Of a stretch of DNA of 64,000 nt, positions 7,805 through 18,800 are shown piece after piece; positions within the stretch are counted from its first letter, which is position 1; each line of letters begins with the position of its first letter. Below the pieces are notes generated by a model that did no database searches, was not told where the DNA came from, and was given only the letters and a program-made list of their open reading frames with translations. The stretch lies in assembly GCA_030068145.1 (NCBI GenBank), contig JAPJBO010000163.1:124001-188000 (forward strand), written 5' to 3'. The position numbers and the translations under genes are program-made. This DNA comes from Diplonema papillatum (Eukaryota; Euglenozoa; Diplonemea; Diplonemida; Diplonemidae).

Positions 7805-10800
7805 TCAGACGGCAATGGCCGAATCGCCGCCGCCGCCGTCCTGGCGCAGGGCCTTGATGGCCTGCGTGTAGATTTTGATGAACTCGCGCTTGTGCCGGAC
7901 GTCGAGCAGGTACAACGCGTTCTGGTGCTTCGCGTGCAGCGCGGAACGCCCGCGCCTCTCCTCGACCTCGGCGGCCTGCGCCAGGCAAGCCCAGGCCAGG
8001 TCAGACAGGCTGCGCAACAGAACCGACGAGAGCGACCTCCGGGCAGCGGACTCGTCTTCGGCGACCCCCGCGAGGGGTTGTGCAGGGTTCGCGCCGCCTT
8101 TTCCGCTCCCGCTTTCCGCCTTGCTTGGGCGGGGCAGCGATCGTGTGCAGCTCTCTTCCCCGTTCTCTGTTCCCGGAGCCGGTTGGGCGCTGTCGGTGTC
8201 CTCGGCAGTTGCGGCGCGGATCTGCTCGTCGTCTCGCGGGGTGGGATGGTCTTGTCCCTTGCCTGTGTTGGAACCGGGTAGATCTCCGACCGTTTGCTTT
8301 GATACGGAATCTCGGCGAGCCGCTGCTCCCGTCGACGACCCAGCTGCGCCCGCAGGCGGCTGATTGGTCTCCACCTGACTTTCTCCCTCCTCGGTCACGA
8401 CGCCGGGATCAGCCCTGCTGGGCTCCGAAAGGATGGGGTCATTCGGGTTCCCCCCGGTGTCTGCGAGGGCCGCCGGGCGATCTTCGGGCGCCGAGGCCCT
8501 TCTTCCGCCTTCTTCCATGGAGCTGCGCGTGGAACCGGGCGGTGGCGGGGGCCGTCCGGGGCCTTCGGCTTCGGCGGCAGCCGCCGCCGGTGCCGCCCGA
8601 ACGCAGCTGTTTTCGAGTCGCCCGCCCGCCGGTTCCGCTTCCGCGGGCTCCGCGGCGCCGACCTCCGTTGCGCTTGAGACCCCCCCGGTCCTTGTCTCCG
8701 GCGGGTCGAACGACGGTTGGCCGCCTGGCGACGGGTCTGCCTGTTCTGGGGGGCCCGAGGAGGACTCTGCGGTCCTGTCCGCTGGGGGGGACGGAAGGGT
8801 CGGTGGGTTTGGGTCTTGGCCGCTGTTCGAGGGTTGGTCGGTGGTGAACTCTTCTCCATCCTTTGCGGAGTCCATGGGTTGGTTCGACTTTTGGCCATTG
8901 TTCGAAGGTTGGTCGGTTGTGGATTCTTCTCCATCCTTGGCGGACGCTCGGGCGGGTTGGTTCGCGTCTTGGCCACTGTCCGAAGAGTGGTCGGTGGCAG
9001 CTTCTTCTCTTTCCTCTGCCGTCTGTCCGACGGGTTGGTTCGAGTTTTGGCCATTGTTCGAAGGTTGGTCGGTTGTGGATTCTTCTCCATTTTTGGCGGA
9101 CGCTCGGGCGGGTTGGTTCGCGTCTTGGCCACTGTCCGAAGTTTGGTCGATGACAGCTTCTTCTCTTTGCTCTGCCGTCTTCCCGGCCGGTTGGCTCGGG
9201 TCTTGGCCATTGTTCGAAGGTTGGTCGGTAGCAGCTTCTTCTCCTTCCTCTGCGGTCTTCCCGACAGGTTGGTTGGGGTCTTGGCCGTTGTTCGAAGATT
9301 GACTGCATGTTTCTCCGTCCTTTGCAGACACTCCAACGGGTTGGTCTTGCCCATTGTTCGAAGGTTGGTCGATGGCAGCTTCTTCTCCTTCCTTTGCCGT
9401 CTTTCCGACAGGTTGGTCCGGGTCTTGGCCATTGTTCGAAGATTGACTACATGTTTCTCCGTTCTTTGCGGACACTCCAACGGGTTGGTTCGGGTCTTGC
9501 CCATTGTTCGAAGGTTGGTCGACGGCAGATTCTTCTCCTTCTTCTGCCGTCTTTCCGACGGGTTGGTCCGAGTCTGGGCCACTGTTCGAAGGTTCGTCGG
9601 TGGCAAATTCTTCTTTATCCTCTACGACGCCGGGTTGTTTCGGGCACTCGGCTTCTTTGCCGGCCGGCCTGCCTTCGGCCGTGTCCGCGCCCACCGCGGC
9701 CGCGTCACGGGAATGCCGCGCTCGGTGCACATCGGTCGTGTCCGAACCGTCATTTTCACTCTGGCCAGTGCGCGCACCGCTGGCACCGGCGTCCGGCGCG
9801 TTGCTGGTCGGCACTTCGCCTCGAGCTTCGCGCACGTCGGAATCGTCGGGACGCAGGGCTTGGCCGCTCTTCAAGGATGGGACTGCGACACCTTCTACTG
9901 TGTCCGTCGGTGTGTCACGCCTAGCAGCAGCGTCACGTGGTTGAAGGATATCGGTCGTACTTGAACGGCCGTCAGCTTTGCTCACCTCATCGTCGGGCGC
10001 GTTCGGAACCGGAATGATGGTCACACTCAACTGGAGGCTTTCGTCACTCTGTACACCCGCCGTATCTTGGTTGCTGCTCGAGTCGTATCCACCAATCGCG
10101 CCGTCAACCGAGACTTCGACCTTTTTCGCAGCGGCGCCGGCGGGAGGCTGAGCGGCGCCCAGGTTCGCCGCGTCTTCGTTGCTTTCCGTGTCGCGGCTGA
10201 TCGAGTACTCGGAAGCTTCTTCCTTCGACACATCCCTGCTGACGGCGTTGCCCTCTGAAGCGTGTTTTTGCGGAGGCGCGGAGGTGCCGTTCGGATGTTG
10301 CTCCAGGTCCACCTTCTGGTCGCCCGCCGCTTCGTCGAGGATGGCGGCCTCAGCGGGAACTCCTCCTTTTGCTTCGTCTCCACTGGTTGCGCTCGCGTCG
10401 CCCCTTCGTATCGCGGAGGCATCGATTGCGGTATCCAACTGGCGGCTTCGGGCACCTGAAGAACACGCCTCCTTTGCTTCAGCAACAGTCTGTTGTCCGC
10501 CTCGTTCTGAGACACTCGGCTCTTGCGGAGCATCGCGGGAGGTCGTCGCCTGAGCTTGCGATGAAGAAGAGGCCTCTCTTACGTCACGATCACTGCACCC
10601 TGAAGAACTCGGATCCTGCATTTCAACGGCATCTTGTGGTAATGCAGAAGAGGCCTCCTTTACGTCACGATCACTGCGCCCTGACACACTCGGATCCTGC
10701 ATTTCCAGAGCATCTTGTGGTAACGCAGAAGAGGTCTCCTTTCCTTCACGATCACTGCACCCTAAAGCACTCGGATCCTGCATTTCAACGGCATCTTGTG

Positions 10801-12202
10801 GTAATGCAGAAGAGGCCTCCTTTACGTCACGATCACTGCGCCCTGAAGCACTCGCATCCTGCATTTCCAGAGCATCTTGTGGTAATGCAGAAGAGGTCTC
10901 CTTTCCTTCACGATCACTGCACCCTAAAGCACTCGGATCCTGCATTTCAACGGCATCTTGTGGTAATGCAGAAGAGGCCTCCTTTACTTCACGATCACTG
11001 CGCCCTGAAGCACTCGGATCCTGCATTTCCAGAGCATCTTGTGGTAACGCAGAAGAGGTCTCCTTTACTTCACGATCACTGCACCCTGAAGCACTCGGAT
11101 CCTGCATTTCAACGGCATCTTGTGGTAATGCAGAAGAGGCCTCCTTTATGTCACGATCACTGCGCCCTGACACACTCGGATCCTGCATTTCCAGAGCATC
11201 TTGTGGTAATGCAGAAGAGGTCTCCTTTACTTTACGATCACTGCGCCCTGAAGCACTCGGATCCTGCATTTCCAGGGCATCTGGTGGTAATGCAGAAGAG
11301 GCCTCCTTTACTTCACGATCACTGCACCCTGAAGCACCCGGATCCTGCATTTCCAAGGCATCTTGTGGTAATGCAGAAGAGGTCTCCTTTACTTCACGAT
11401 CACTGCGCACTGAAGCGCTCGGGTCCTGCCTTTCCGTGGCAGGGGTCGACGGTTCGTCGTCGTCTTCGACGCTTTGCCCCGTGTCACCGGTCACGTCGGT
11501 GTCGAGGGGCTCGGTCTCGGCAAGGGACCACTTGCGGACCGCCCCTTTGTACGTGGCAGCCGTCCCGCTCGACCGTGCCACAGAAGAGCGCGGTTGCTTG
11601 GAGGCCCCGTCCACGTCTTTGTCGGCTTGCTCGTCGGCGATCGACAAGCTGGTGATGCTGCCCGTCGTCTCGACCTTGCTGCGCATGCTCGACGCCTTCC
11701 CCAGGCCGCGCCGCTGAGGCTCCTCCACCATCACGGACGGCACGCGCGTGGCGTCCAGGAAGTCCCACTTGTCGCCGGCGGCGCCGGGGCCGCCGCCGAC
11801 CACCGTTCGCTTGGGACCGTTGCCCGCCGGTCGCCCATAGACGCACTTCTTCCGGTGCACCGCCCACTGGGCGCGCTGGCACGTAGGGTCACAGTACAGA
11901 GCCTCCCGGCAGGGACAGCTCATTAGTGTGTCCGACGCTCTCCCGCAGTGCCCGCAAGACGGCGTCTCCTTAGGCTTCGCCGTGCTGCCCACGAAACTGA
12001 CTGGCGCCGTCGGTTCTTGCTGCCGCTGCGGCGGCGGCTGCTGCGGCTGCTGGGCGGCGGTGGCGGAGCGGGCCCTGGCGCACTCCTTCTTGTGGACGGA
12101 CCACCTCTGCCGCTGGCAGCCGGCATTGCAGTAGTACACGAGGTAGCATTGGCACTGGAGCAGCTCGTCGGACACCTTTTGGCAGCCGTCGCATGTGGGC
12201 AT
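7805..12202 (-). CDS. twin MYND zinc-finger protein with two long internal repeat arrays
   Basis: This is an uninterrupted frame of 1465 residues from ATG at 12202 (MPTCDGCQKVSDE) to a stop at 7805. Two MYND fingers open the protein, at residues 4-41 and 83-120. Each has C-x2-C, a C-x-C pair, YC-x3-CQ, W-x2-H-x3-C. The C-x-C spacing is one residue shorter than the usual C-x2-C and is shared by both fingers. The middle holds about 11 units of 27 residues around EMQDPSASGRSDREVKE (roughly 10560-11420), then about 10 units of roughly 26 residues around NNGQDPNQPVGKTAEEGEE (roughly 8830-9590). The C-terminal 75 residues (SVLLRSLSDLAWACLAQAAE) are non-repetitive and look helical. MYND fingers bind proline-rich peptides, so an adaptor role in chromatin or signalling is the natural inference. 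The frame remains open without ATG to 12271, where an acceptor-like AG occurs, so an upstream exon is possible. Confidence 0.85.
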   Translation of the reverse strand: MPTCDGCQKVSDELLQCQCYLVYYCNAGCQRQRWSVHKKECARARSATAAQQPQQPPPQRQQEPTAPVSFVGSTAKPKETPSCGHCGRASDTLMSCPCREALYCDPTCQRAQWAVHRKKCVYGRPAGNGPKRTVVGGGPGAAGDKWDFLDATRVPSVMVEEPQRRGLGKASSMRSKVETTGSITSLSIADEQADKDVDGASKQPRSSVARSSGTAATYKGAVRKWSLAETEPLDTDVTGDTGQSVEDDDEPSTPATERQDPSASVRSDREVKETSSALPQDALEMQDPGASGCSDREVKEASSALPPDALEMQDPSASGRSDRKVKETSSALPQDALEMQDPSVSGRSDRDIKEASSALPQDAVEMQDPSASGCSDREVKETSSALPQDALEMQDPSASGRSDREVKEASSALPQDAVEMQDPSALGCSDREGKETSSALPQDALEMQDASASGRSDRDVKEASSALPQDAVEMQDPSALGCSDREGKETSSALPQDALEMQDPSVSGRSDRDVKEASSALPQDAVEMQDPSSSGCSDRDVREASSSSQAQATTSRDAPQEPSVSERGGQQTVAEAKEACSSGARSRQLDTAIDASAIRRGDASATSGDEAKGGVPAEAAILDEAAGDQKVDLEQHPNGTSAPPQKHASEGNAVSRDVSKEEASEYSISRDTESNEDAANLGAAQPPAGAAAKKVEVSVDGAIGGYDSSSNQDTAGVQSDESLQLSVTIIPVPNAPDDEVSKADGRSSTTDILQPRDAAARRDTPTDTVEGVAVPSLKSGQALRPDDSDVREARGEVPTSNAPDAGASGARTGQSENDGSDTTDVHRARHSRDAAAVGADTAEGRPAGKEAECPKQPGVVEDKEEFATDEPSNSGPDSDQPVGKTAEEGEESAVDQPSNNGQDPNQPVGVSAKNGETCSQSSNNGQDPDQPVGKTAKEGEEAAIDQPSNNGQDQPVGVSAKDGETCSQSSNNGQDPNQPVGKTAEEGEEAATDQPSNNGQDPSQPAGKTAEQREEAVIDQTSDSGQDANQPARASAKNGEESTTDQPSNNGQNSNQPVGQTAEEREEAATDHSSDSGQDANQPARASAKDGEESTTDQPSNNGQKSNQPMDSAKDGEEFTTDQPSNSGQDPNPPTLPSPPADRTAESSSGPPEQADPSPGGQPSFDPPETRTGGVSSATEVGAAEPAEAEPAGGRLENSCVRAAPAAAAAEAEGPGRPPPPPGSTRSSMEEGGRRASAPEDRPAALADTGGNPNDPILSEPSRADPGVVTEEGESQVETNQPPAGAAGSSTGAAARRDSVSKQTVGDLPGSNTGKGQDHPTPRDDEQIRAATAEDTDSAQPAPGTENGEESCTRSLPRPSKAESGSGKGGANPAQPLAGVAEDESAARRSLSSVLLRSLSDLAWACLAQAAEVEERRGRSALHAKHQNALYLLDVRHKREFIKIYTQAIKALRQDGGGGDSAIAV
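8830..9590 (-). repeat. coding tandem repeat, about 78 bp units (MYND gene)
   Basis: This is an array of roughly 10 in-frame units encoding variants of QPSNNGQDPNQPVGKTAEEG. The unit length is a multiple of three or nearly so, and the other frames remain open by chance. Units differ by several substitutions, so the array is older than the one at 10560. Confidence 0.7.
10560..11425 (-). repeat. coding tandem repeat, 81 bp units (MYND gene)
   Basis: About 11 units of 27 codons around SALPQDALEMQDPSASG. Neighbouring units alternate between two variants (DALEMQ/DAVEMQ and KET/KEA), which points to amplification of a two-unit block. Homogeneity is high at nucleotide level. Confidence 0.75.
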
Positions 12203-12304
12203 GGGTGCCCCGCCTCTCCCCCTTGCTCGGGGGGTAGGGCTCGCGCCTCCCAGAGGGTACCTGGTTGACAATGATTATGCTCTCTCTTCTCGCCGACTTG
12301 CAAA

Positions 12305-12590
12305 CAGATGCGAATGTCCAACAACAAAATACTCGACGCGGGTGCTTTGACTCCGAATGGAAGGAAATATAGAGGTGGAGGAGCAAATACAATACGACCA
12401 CAATCTGATTCGTTCTCCGCTTGCACCCACCCCAGGACTTTTGACCTGTTGTGTTTGTGTGTCTTGTCGTGTAGGGGTAGACTCGCATGACCTCACATCC
12501 GTTCAATTCGGTAGTTACAGCACTTGGGTTCGTTGTCTGGCAGCTGCGTCGAGCATTTCTTTCCAAGCTGGCGCTTATGTAAAACAACGA
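12305..12590 (+). repeat. second-subfamily A-type terminus of a YR element
   Basis: This stretch matches 2440-2760 and 43070-43375, with shared GACCTGTTGTGTTTGTGTG, GGGTAGACTCGCATGACCTC, GGTAGTTACAGCACTTGGG and TTTCTTTCCAAGCTGGCGCT. Its 3' part resembles the A repeats of the intact element (CTGGCAGC..CGTCGAGCATTTC), so I infer a terminus of a sister element family. It lies directly upstream of the MYND gene. Confidence 0.55.
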
Positions 12591-12689
12591 AGTTCAACCC
12601 AACCACGCGACGCGAGGTGTCACCATTCGTGCAGTTAATGCATTCGGGAATGCAGGTAGGCTGCAGGTACTACCGTGCATGAACCCTGC

Positions 12690-12850
12690 CTGAGACATGA
12701 AAGGCACCTCTACAGCAATCGCCTGGCTGACCGCTATGTATCCCCATGAAAGGCAACAGGATCTCTGCACCTCTTCAGAAATCGCCTGGCTGACCGTTAT
12801 GTATCCCCATGAAAAGCACCTCTACAGCAATCGCCTGGCTGGCCGCTAGA
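12690..12850 (+). repeat. tandem repeat, 2.5 units of about 65 bp
   Basis: The repeated phrases are CACCTCTACAGCAATCGCC, TGGCTGACCGCTATGTATCC and CCATGAAAGGCA. There is no coding signal. The rest of 12591-13250 shows nothing recognisable. Confidence 0.6.
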
Positions 12851-13254
12851 TTGTCCTACTTGGGCTCTGGCAACAACAACACCCAGCAAACGAGGGGGGT
12901 TGGGTCAGCGGAGTGACTTCTATCGACAGCAGCGAGCAACCGAGACGTCCAAAGGAAAAGGGGACACATATAATTTTGCTTACTCGAGCAAAGGCACGTA
13001 CTCCGACGAGATGGGCTGGTCCCCACGAAGGCCCATCCCGCCCCCCTTTCTTTCTTTCTTTGATGTGCGCTTCTTTTTGCGCACGAGACAGCCGGAAAAC
13101 CACAAAGAAAAATGTGACGGGGTGGATTGCGAAGCGGGGCCGGGTTCACGCAGGGGATCTTGTGGCCAGGGGTCAGCAAAGCGCAGCGTCCGTGCTCAGC
13201 TGCGGTCCTTCGCCACAGCCTCCTTTTTGTCTCAAGACACAAAAAAAAAAGGGG

Positions 13255-13415
13255 GAAATTTTATTCTTCGCTTTTTCTCACGAACGGGGGGGTCGGTCCT
13301 GCTTTTGGCTTTGTAGGTTCTCCCGACTCCCCAATTCGTGGTCAGCACAAACTCAAGAGGTCCAGTCAACTATTCCCTGCAGTATTGGCATACTTTCAAG
13401 AAAAAAAAAAAAGAA
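13255..13415 (+). repeat. dispersed repeat (CTTTTTCTCACG / CCCGACTCCCCAATTCG family)
   Basis: This stretch matches 62830-62955 at high identity: TCGGTCCTGCTTTTGGCT, GGTTCTCCCGACTCCCCAAT, CACAAACTCAAGAGGTC, AGTCAACTATTCCCTGC. A weaker copy is at 15780-15850. There is no coding capacity. Confidence 0.55.
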
Positions 13416-13867
13416 ATGCAGCAGTTTAAGTTAGGGTCGGCCTTCCCGGGTTTTCGAAAAAATCTGGTGTCGCGGGCAAACCCAGATTTGAAGGAAAATG
13501 TATGAAAAAAGGTGGGGCCAGCCTCATGCGCCGCACTGTTACGCACAGCGCCCGCACTCACGGCACAAAGAGCTGGCTGTGCCCGCAACCTCGGGAAACC
13601 CCTGGAAGTAGAGCTCAAGAAATTCCTAACTTAAGCCTCCTGGAAAGCTGGATAAAGCAAGAAAGAAACGAGAACGGAGTCGAGAATGGGGCAGGGGGAC
13701 AAAGGGGGGCAGGTGGGGAGGAATCAACGTCTTTTTTTTAACGCGTAGACTCGGTATGGATGGCTGCTGTTGATCCGCTCAGGTCTCACCAGAGATCGCA
13801 AAACCCCACCGGGGGGGGGGGGGGGGACAGTGTAGGGACTAACTTTTGCCGATCTGGATACGAGAAC

Positions 13868-14565
13868 GAAAATCGGCCTTACCCCCCCAGTGCCCCACCC
13901 TACCCTACGCTACCCTATCCACAGTACAATTTGCCTTGGGCTGGGCGGCCAAATTCTCGTTGGTGAAATAACCGGCCCAAGAACATTTCCGGAGTTGGGG
14001 CTTGCACTGATAAACGAAGCAACGGACGATCAGCATCAACTGACCAAAGGTGATGGAAATGATAAGGCAAAAGTTTCAACTGACCAAAGGTGATGGAAAT
14101 GAGAAGGCAAAAGTTTCTTGTTCTTCGCGTGTACAGGGTATAAACCTCTCTGGGGGGTATTAGCACTTTTTCATTGGCTTCGTTTTCTCTTTCAGAACAG
14201 TACAGATGTACTAATAAAAAAAAATTTCGAAAGTGCGTTTCTGGGGTGATTTGGGTCAAAAACCGTACACCGCGAGAGTAGGAGAAAATAGATTTTCGTT
14301 GACCGCACTACCCTGAGCCCAAATCCTGGACGTGGTTTCAGGTGGCAAATTTGGCAAGTGATCATGATCAGAAGGTCCTACTTGGGCGGTTCAGTTTCCT
14401 CACACATTGCATGTGGCTAACAAAAAAAAAAAAAACTTCTTGACCTCCACCGTGGAAACTAACTTAAAGTGTGACGGTACCTCACAGCAGGGTCGCCCAG
14501 CTCTACAGTGCAAATACCATAGGGTAGAGTAGGGTAGGGTAGGGGGGGGTCTGGCGTCTGGGAGG
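13868..14565. repeat. possible foldback element with CCCTACCCTAC arms
   Basis: The left arm (13880-13955: CACCCTACCCTACGCTACCC, then GGGCTGGGCGGCC) is inverted at about 14490-14560 (ATAGGGTAGAGTAGGGTAGG, preceded by GGTCGCCCAGCTC). The arms are imperfect and about 65 bp long. The 240-bp dispersed repeat sits between them. The TAGGG words are too few and irregular to be telomeric. Confidence 0.4.
13975..14210 (+). repeat. 240-bp dispersed repeat, copy with internal duplication
   Basis: This matches 44105-44340: GGAGTTGGGGCTTGCACTGA, TAAACGAAGCAACGGACGAT, TTCGCGTGTACAGGGTATAA, ACCTCTCTGGGGGG. Here the phrase CAACTGACCAAAGGTGATGG is duplicated in tandem. The remainder of 14211-15870 contains homopolymer tracts, notably an A/T run at 15246-15266, and no gene that I can support. 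Confidence 0.55.
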
Positions 14566-15873
14566 CCTGAAAACATACGAGAATTAGTCCAAACACTGGG
14601 GGGGGGATCAGTTCAATGTTGGGGAAACGAGGGAGAGCCTCTGATTCCTGCGAGAAAAAGATAAAATGCGGGTGCGGGTGTGAAGATGGCGCGGGGAAAA
14701 AGGCAAAGGGAAAGCGTTGACAGACTACGTAGCCAGGTTTGGTGACGGCAGGTCCCCTTTTTTCTCGTGATCAACGAACCTTTCCACGACGCTTCGACCA
14801 GGCGGGACATCGGGCATGACACAGTGGAGGGCCCAGAGAGTGGGGGGGGGGCGCGTTAATAAAGGTTGTCTCAGTAACTAGTGCAGGGCTGGACCATCGC
14901 GAATGGACGGAGCCGTGTTGCAACTGGCTGCTGGGACGTGCCTAGGGGCTGGGCGGCGCTGCAGAGCTGCACTCCCCGGCGCCACTTGGCAACAATCGTT
15001 AGCCGTGTCAATGAGCTACGGGTCAAAGGAAAACACGGCGCTTTGGAATACGCGATCGGGGGGGGGGGGCGAAAAAAGAGTGGACACAAAATAGACACCC
15101 ACGCAATACAAAAAAGATATAAGGGCCCGTCAGACGACTCTTTACCTCCGGCAACCGAACCTGAGAGTGAACAGCAGCACTTCTTGTCGACGATCGCGTG
15201 CGCTGCAGGTACATACATTCTAGACTTTTTAGAGTGCAAGATTCTTTTTTTTTTTTTTTTTTTTTGAGAGACTCTTTTTCACTCCGTCTTCTGGCTGGCC
15301 GTGCAGGTCCCCCCATTGCCAGGCATCTTCGGGAGCAGTGTGACGCAGAAGTCTGACGCGCCTCCGTAATACAAAGAGATCGAGTCTAGCCGCCCACCCC
15401 CGTGGGAGGAGAAAAGAATCCGCCGCGCAACACGACTGATGAAGAGCAGAATAGAAGGCGGGAAACAAAAAAGAAAAAGAAAAAAAAGAAGAAATGTGAA
15501 AACGGGTTTTTTGCCTAGAGGGCTTTTCGTGTTATTTTGCAAATAAGAAAGAACGAAGCCCCCCCGCTCAGAACGCAACCGATAACCAGACCGGTAATGA
15601 GAACCTGGACTAGGCTTAGTCAGCACTTGCCACGGCGGCGAGGACAAAGCGCACGCGTTGGAGCGTGTGTAGCCTGAGCTCGCTAAGGAGAGAAGACAAC
15701 AGCCCTCTGGTTGTGGCAGGTGAAAAAACAGTTGAAGTTGCAGCTCTTGACAGATGAACAGATTAGAAAAAAGAGGATATTCATTCTTCGCTTTTTCTCC
15801 GGGTCGGTTCTGCTTCAGAGCACGTTAGGTTCTCCGTCTCCTGCACTGGACGAAATGCACACAAGGAGCGCGC

Positions 15874-18800
15874 TTAGCACATTTTGTTGCCATCGATGTC
15901 GACAAAGTCAACGACGATCTTCTTGCCGTCAGCGAGAGTGAGGTTGGCGCCGAAGCAAGACAAAGTCTTCGTGATCTCGACGAACTCGAACTCCTTGATG
16001 GGGGAAAGCTCTTCCTTGGTCCACTCAGAATCGTCCATCTTGTGCAGCATTGCGCACACCATAAGCTCCATTTGAGGGTTCTTGTAGTTGTCACGCTTCT
16101 TGTGCACGTACACAACAGTGCTCGAGTCAGCTTCGGAGTTGCGGTCCTTGTGCACCTGTGTAGAAGTGAGGTTAACTTTTTTAACCCGGCGGAGGTCAAC
16201 TGACCGGAGCTACCGGAGAGCGTGCTTACGTTGTGGTAACCTGATACACAACCTGATACGTTCGTGTGGTACGCTGATGAGTGTGTGTGTCGATTGTCTA
16301 ATGAGCTTGAAGCCCCGCATGGGTGCTCAGTTCCGTGTGTGGGCGCCGCCCGATGCACACGGTGATTCGTTTGCCGGCAATAAAACCTGGGAAAAATATA
16401 ATGCGTGTTTATCCCAATCAAGAAGATGATCATTACTCGCACTCAAAGACGGGTAACTACCTGAGAGCGGGACGTATTCTCGCACCACAGACCCCAGAAA
16501 CGTTGGCCAATTGCAATTGTGCGCACCGGAACTCACCTGCATCGGTTGCATGTAGAACGCTGCCAACTACTAATTCCTAGTATCAAGAAGGCTAAAGCGG
16601 CGGCGCTTTTTAGCGTTTCTGAAATAAACACTCAAGGGGCGGCCTTAAAGGAGAAACAAAGTGGGTCCATTTTGTTGAACGCTTACGCCCGCCCAGATTC
16701 ACCAGTGTTTCGTGGGCTACAACACGTTTCTCCCCATTGAGATTTTCGCCAGTGGCAACCTCCTCAAGTATTTCCGACAAAGCAGGTGTTTATACAAAAG
16801 AAGAAGACTAGCCATACCCGAGTGCAGATCTCGTCCCATCCCCGGTAGACCACCAAGGCGACCTGACGTCCTGGGATGGCAGCGGTGATGACCTTCTTGC
16901 CGTCCTCTTCGAACTGCTTGATCGTCGGAGCCTTGTCTCCGTAGTGCGGAAGGCCGAAGTGTCCGAGAGTCAGCTCGTGTTCGAAGGCCATTCGCGATCT
17001 GTCGACTCTGATAACACCCCCCGGGATGACAATGTCGGCCAAGTCGATGATGTAGCCCACACCGTTGTTGGGCGGCTTCCGCATGATGGCCTGCCTGTAG
17101 ATGACGTCGTTGATGACGCCGTTGTACACCATGGCTTGCGAGGTGGTGTAGGCAACCTTCTTCTCGGGCGCGTTCTTCAACGCCTGGCCGGTCAAGTAGA
17201 AGTTGATATCGTCGCCTCTGATGTCACGCGGGTCAAGACTCCTGTAGCTGTACTCCATCGACGTCCCGCCGTTCTCGTTGTGGTCCTCCCACGGGAAGTG
17301 GGTGCTGAAGATCAGCTTCGAGTAGTTGTGGTCGTCGTAGTACGTCTTTCCGGGCAGAATCTCGGCCGTTCCGGTCTTGCCGTGGTTAACCAGGATCAGA
17401 CCCGGCTTCTCCAAGACCTCCTGTGTTGGTTTACGAGACAGTAATTCCTCTCAATATGCGATAAAGCTTGTGCAAAAAACGCTGATGGGAAATGTTTCTT
17501 CCTCTTCTTCCCAAGTTCTCATGAACGGATACCACAAAAAATTCAATCGGTCACGGGCTTTACGCCTCCAGCATGGTATAGAGTTTGCACAACAAACGCT
17601 GATTGAAAATGACTACACCCACCAATCACACTTGTAGCATGACAACTGCCTACTGTTGCATGACAATCATACTGTTGCGTGTCAAACGTACAGTCATATT
17701 GTGGCAGTCACGATCTTGTTGTAGATCAAGCGAACATTTTGTCTCATGCACAGACTATGTTTCTTTTTCTAACTAGCACGTTCACTCTCAACCTGATCCC
17801 AGGCGCATCGTGCACGTTGCATACCGTGTGCGACTTTTCGCCCAGCGCGGGCCAGAAGCCCTCGTTCTCCGGAGCCTGCCAGAACGGCGAGTCCTCGGGC
17901 AACGCGAGGCAGATGAACGGCAGGAACATGAGGAACGGGGAGCCCGGGCAGCTGTAGTTCTGGAGCATGTACTCCTTGTGGCCGTAGAAGCCCATCGCGG
18001 GCACGTCGTTGTGGAAGAAGTCCTCCCTGGTGACGAACTGCAGCAGCGAGCCGGAGCACAGCCTACGCGCGAACCCCGGGTCCAGCGGCTGGTCCCCCTG
18101 CAGCATGAACGACACCGGGAAGGCGCCGGAGATCCACGTGCGGTAGCAGATGCTCCGAGCCCACATGTTGGTGTACCCGTCCCTGCCGAAGAAGTTGGTG
18201 TACGACTTCATCATCTCATGCGCCGACTTCTCGATCGCGGCAGCGATCTCTGGGTAGTACTTGTCACCGAACGACCTGGCCCAGATGGTACCGTACACGA
18301 CGAAGAGACTGATCGTGTAGTAGTTGTACGTCTGCTCCAGGTACCACCCGCCGCCGGAGTGGTACGACACGACCCAGAGAAGGTGGCTCTTGAGGAGCTC
18401 GTCGTCGATGTCGTAGCCGTTCTTCTTCAAAAACGAGAGCGTCGTGATGTTGAAGATGCGCCAGTTGTTCTGCGTCGTCCGGTGGTGGCCCCACTTCGAG
18501 ATGGTCACCGCCATCTCGTCCTGCTGCTTCTTCGTGAAGTGCGGCCAGATCACGTCGGGAAGGAGCAGGAGCGTCTTGAACAGCCCTCCGAACTCGCACG
18601 TGAACTGGTACGTGGCATCGGGAAGCTCCTCAGGCAGAGGAAGCGAGTTCTTGTGTCCGGGGGTCAGCGCGTTGTACAGGTGCAGGCAGTAGTACTCGCG
18701 CAGCTTGATGCCCCTAATCTCAACATCCGGCTCGATGTGGATGAGCGGGGCGGCGACGGTGAGGGTCCTCTCCAGGCACTCCCACTCCAGCGAGCGCCAT

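Noticed and set aside
13890-14550. Telomere-like CCCTA/TAGGG words
   Set aside because: Only a few irregular words on each side, in inverted orientation; better explained as arms of a foldback repeat.
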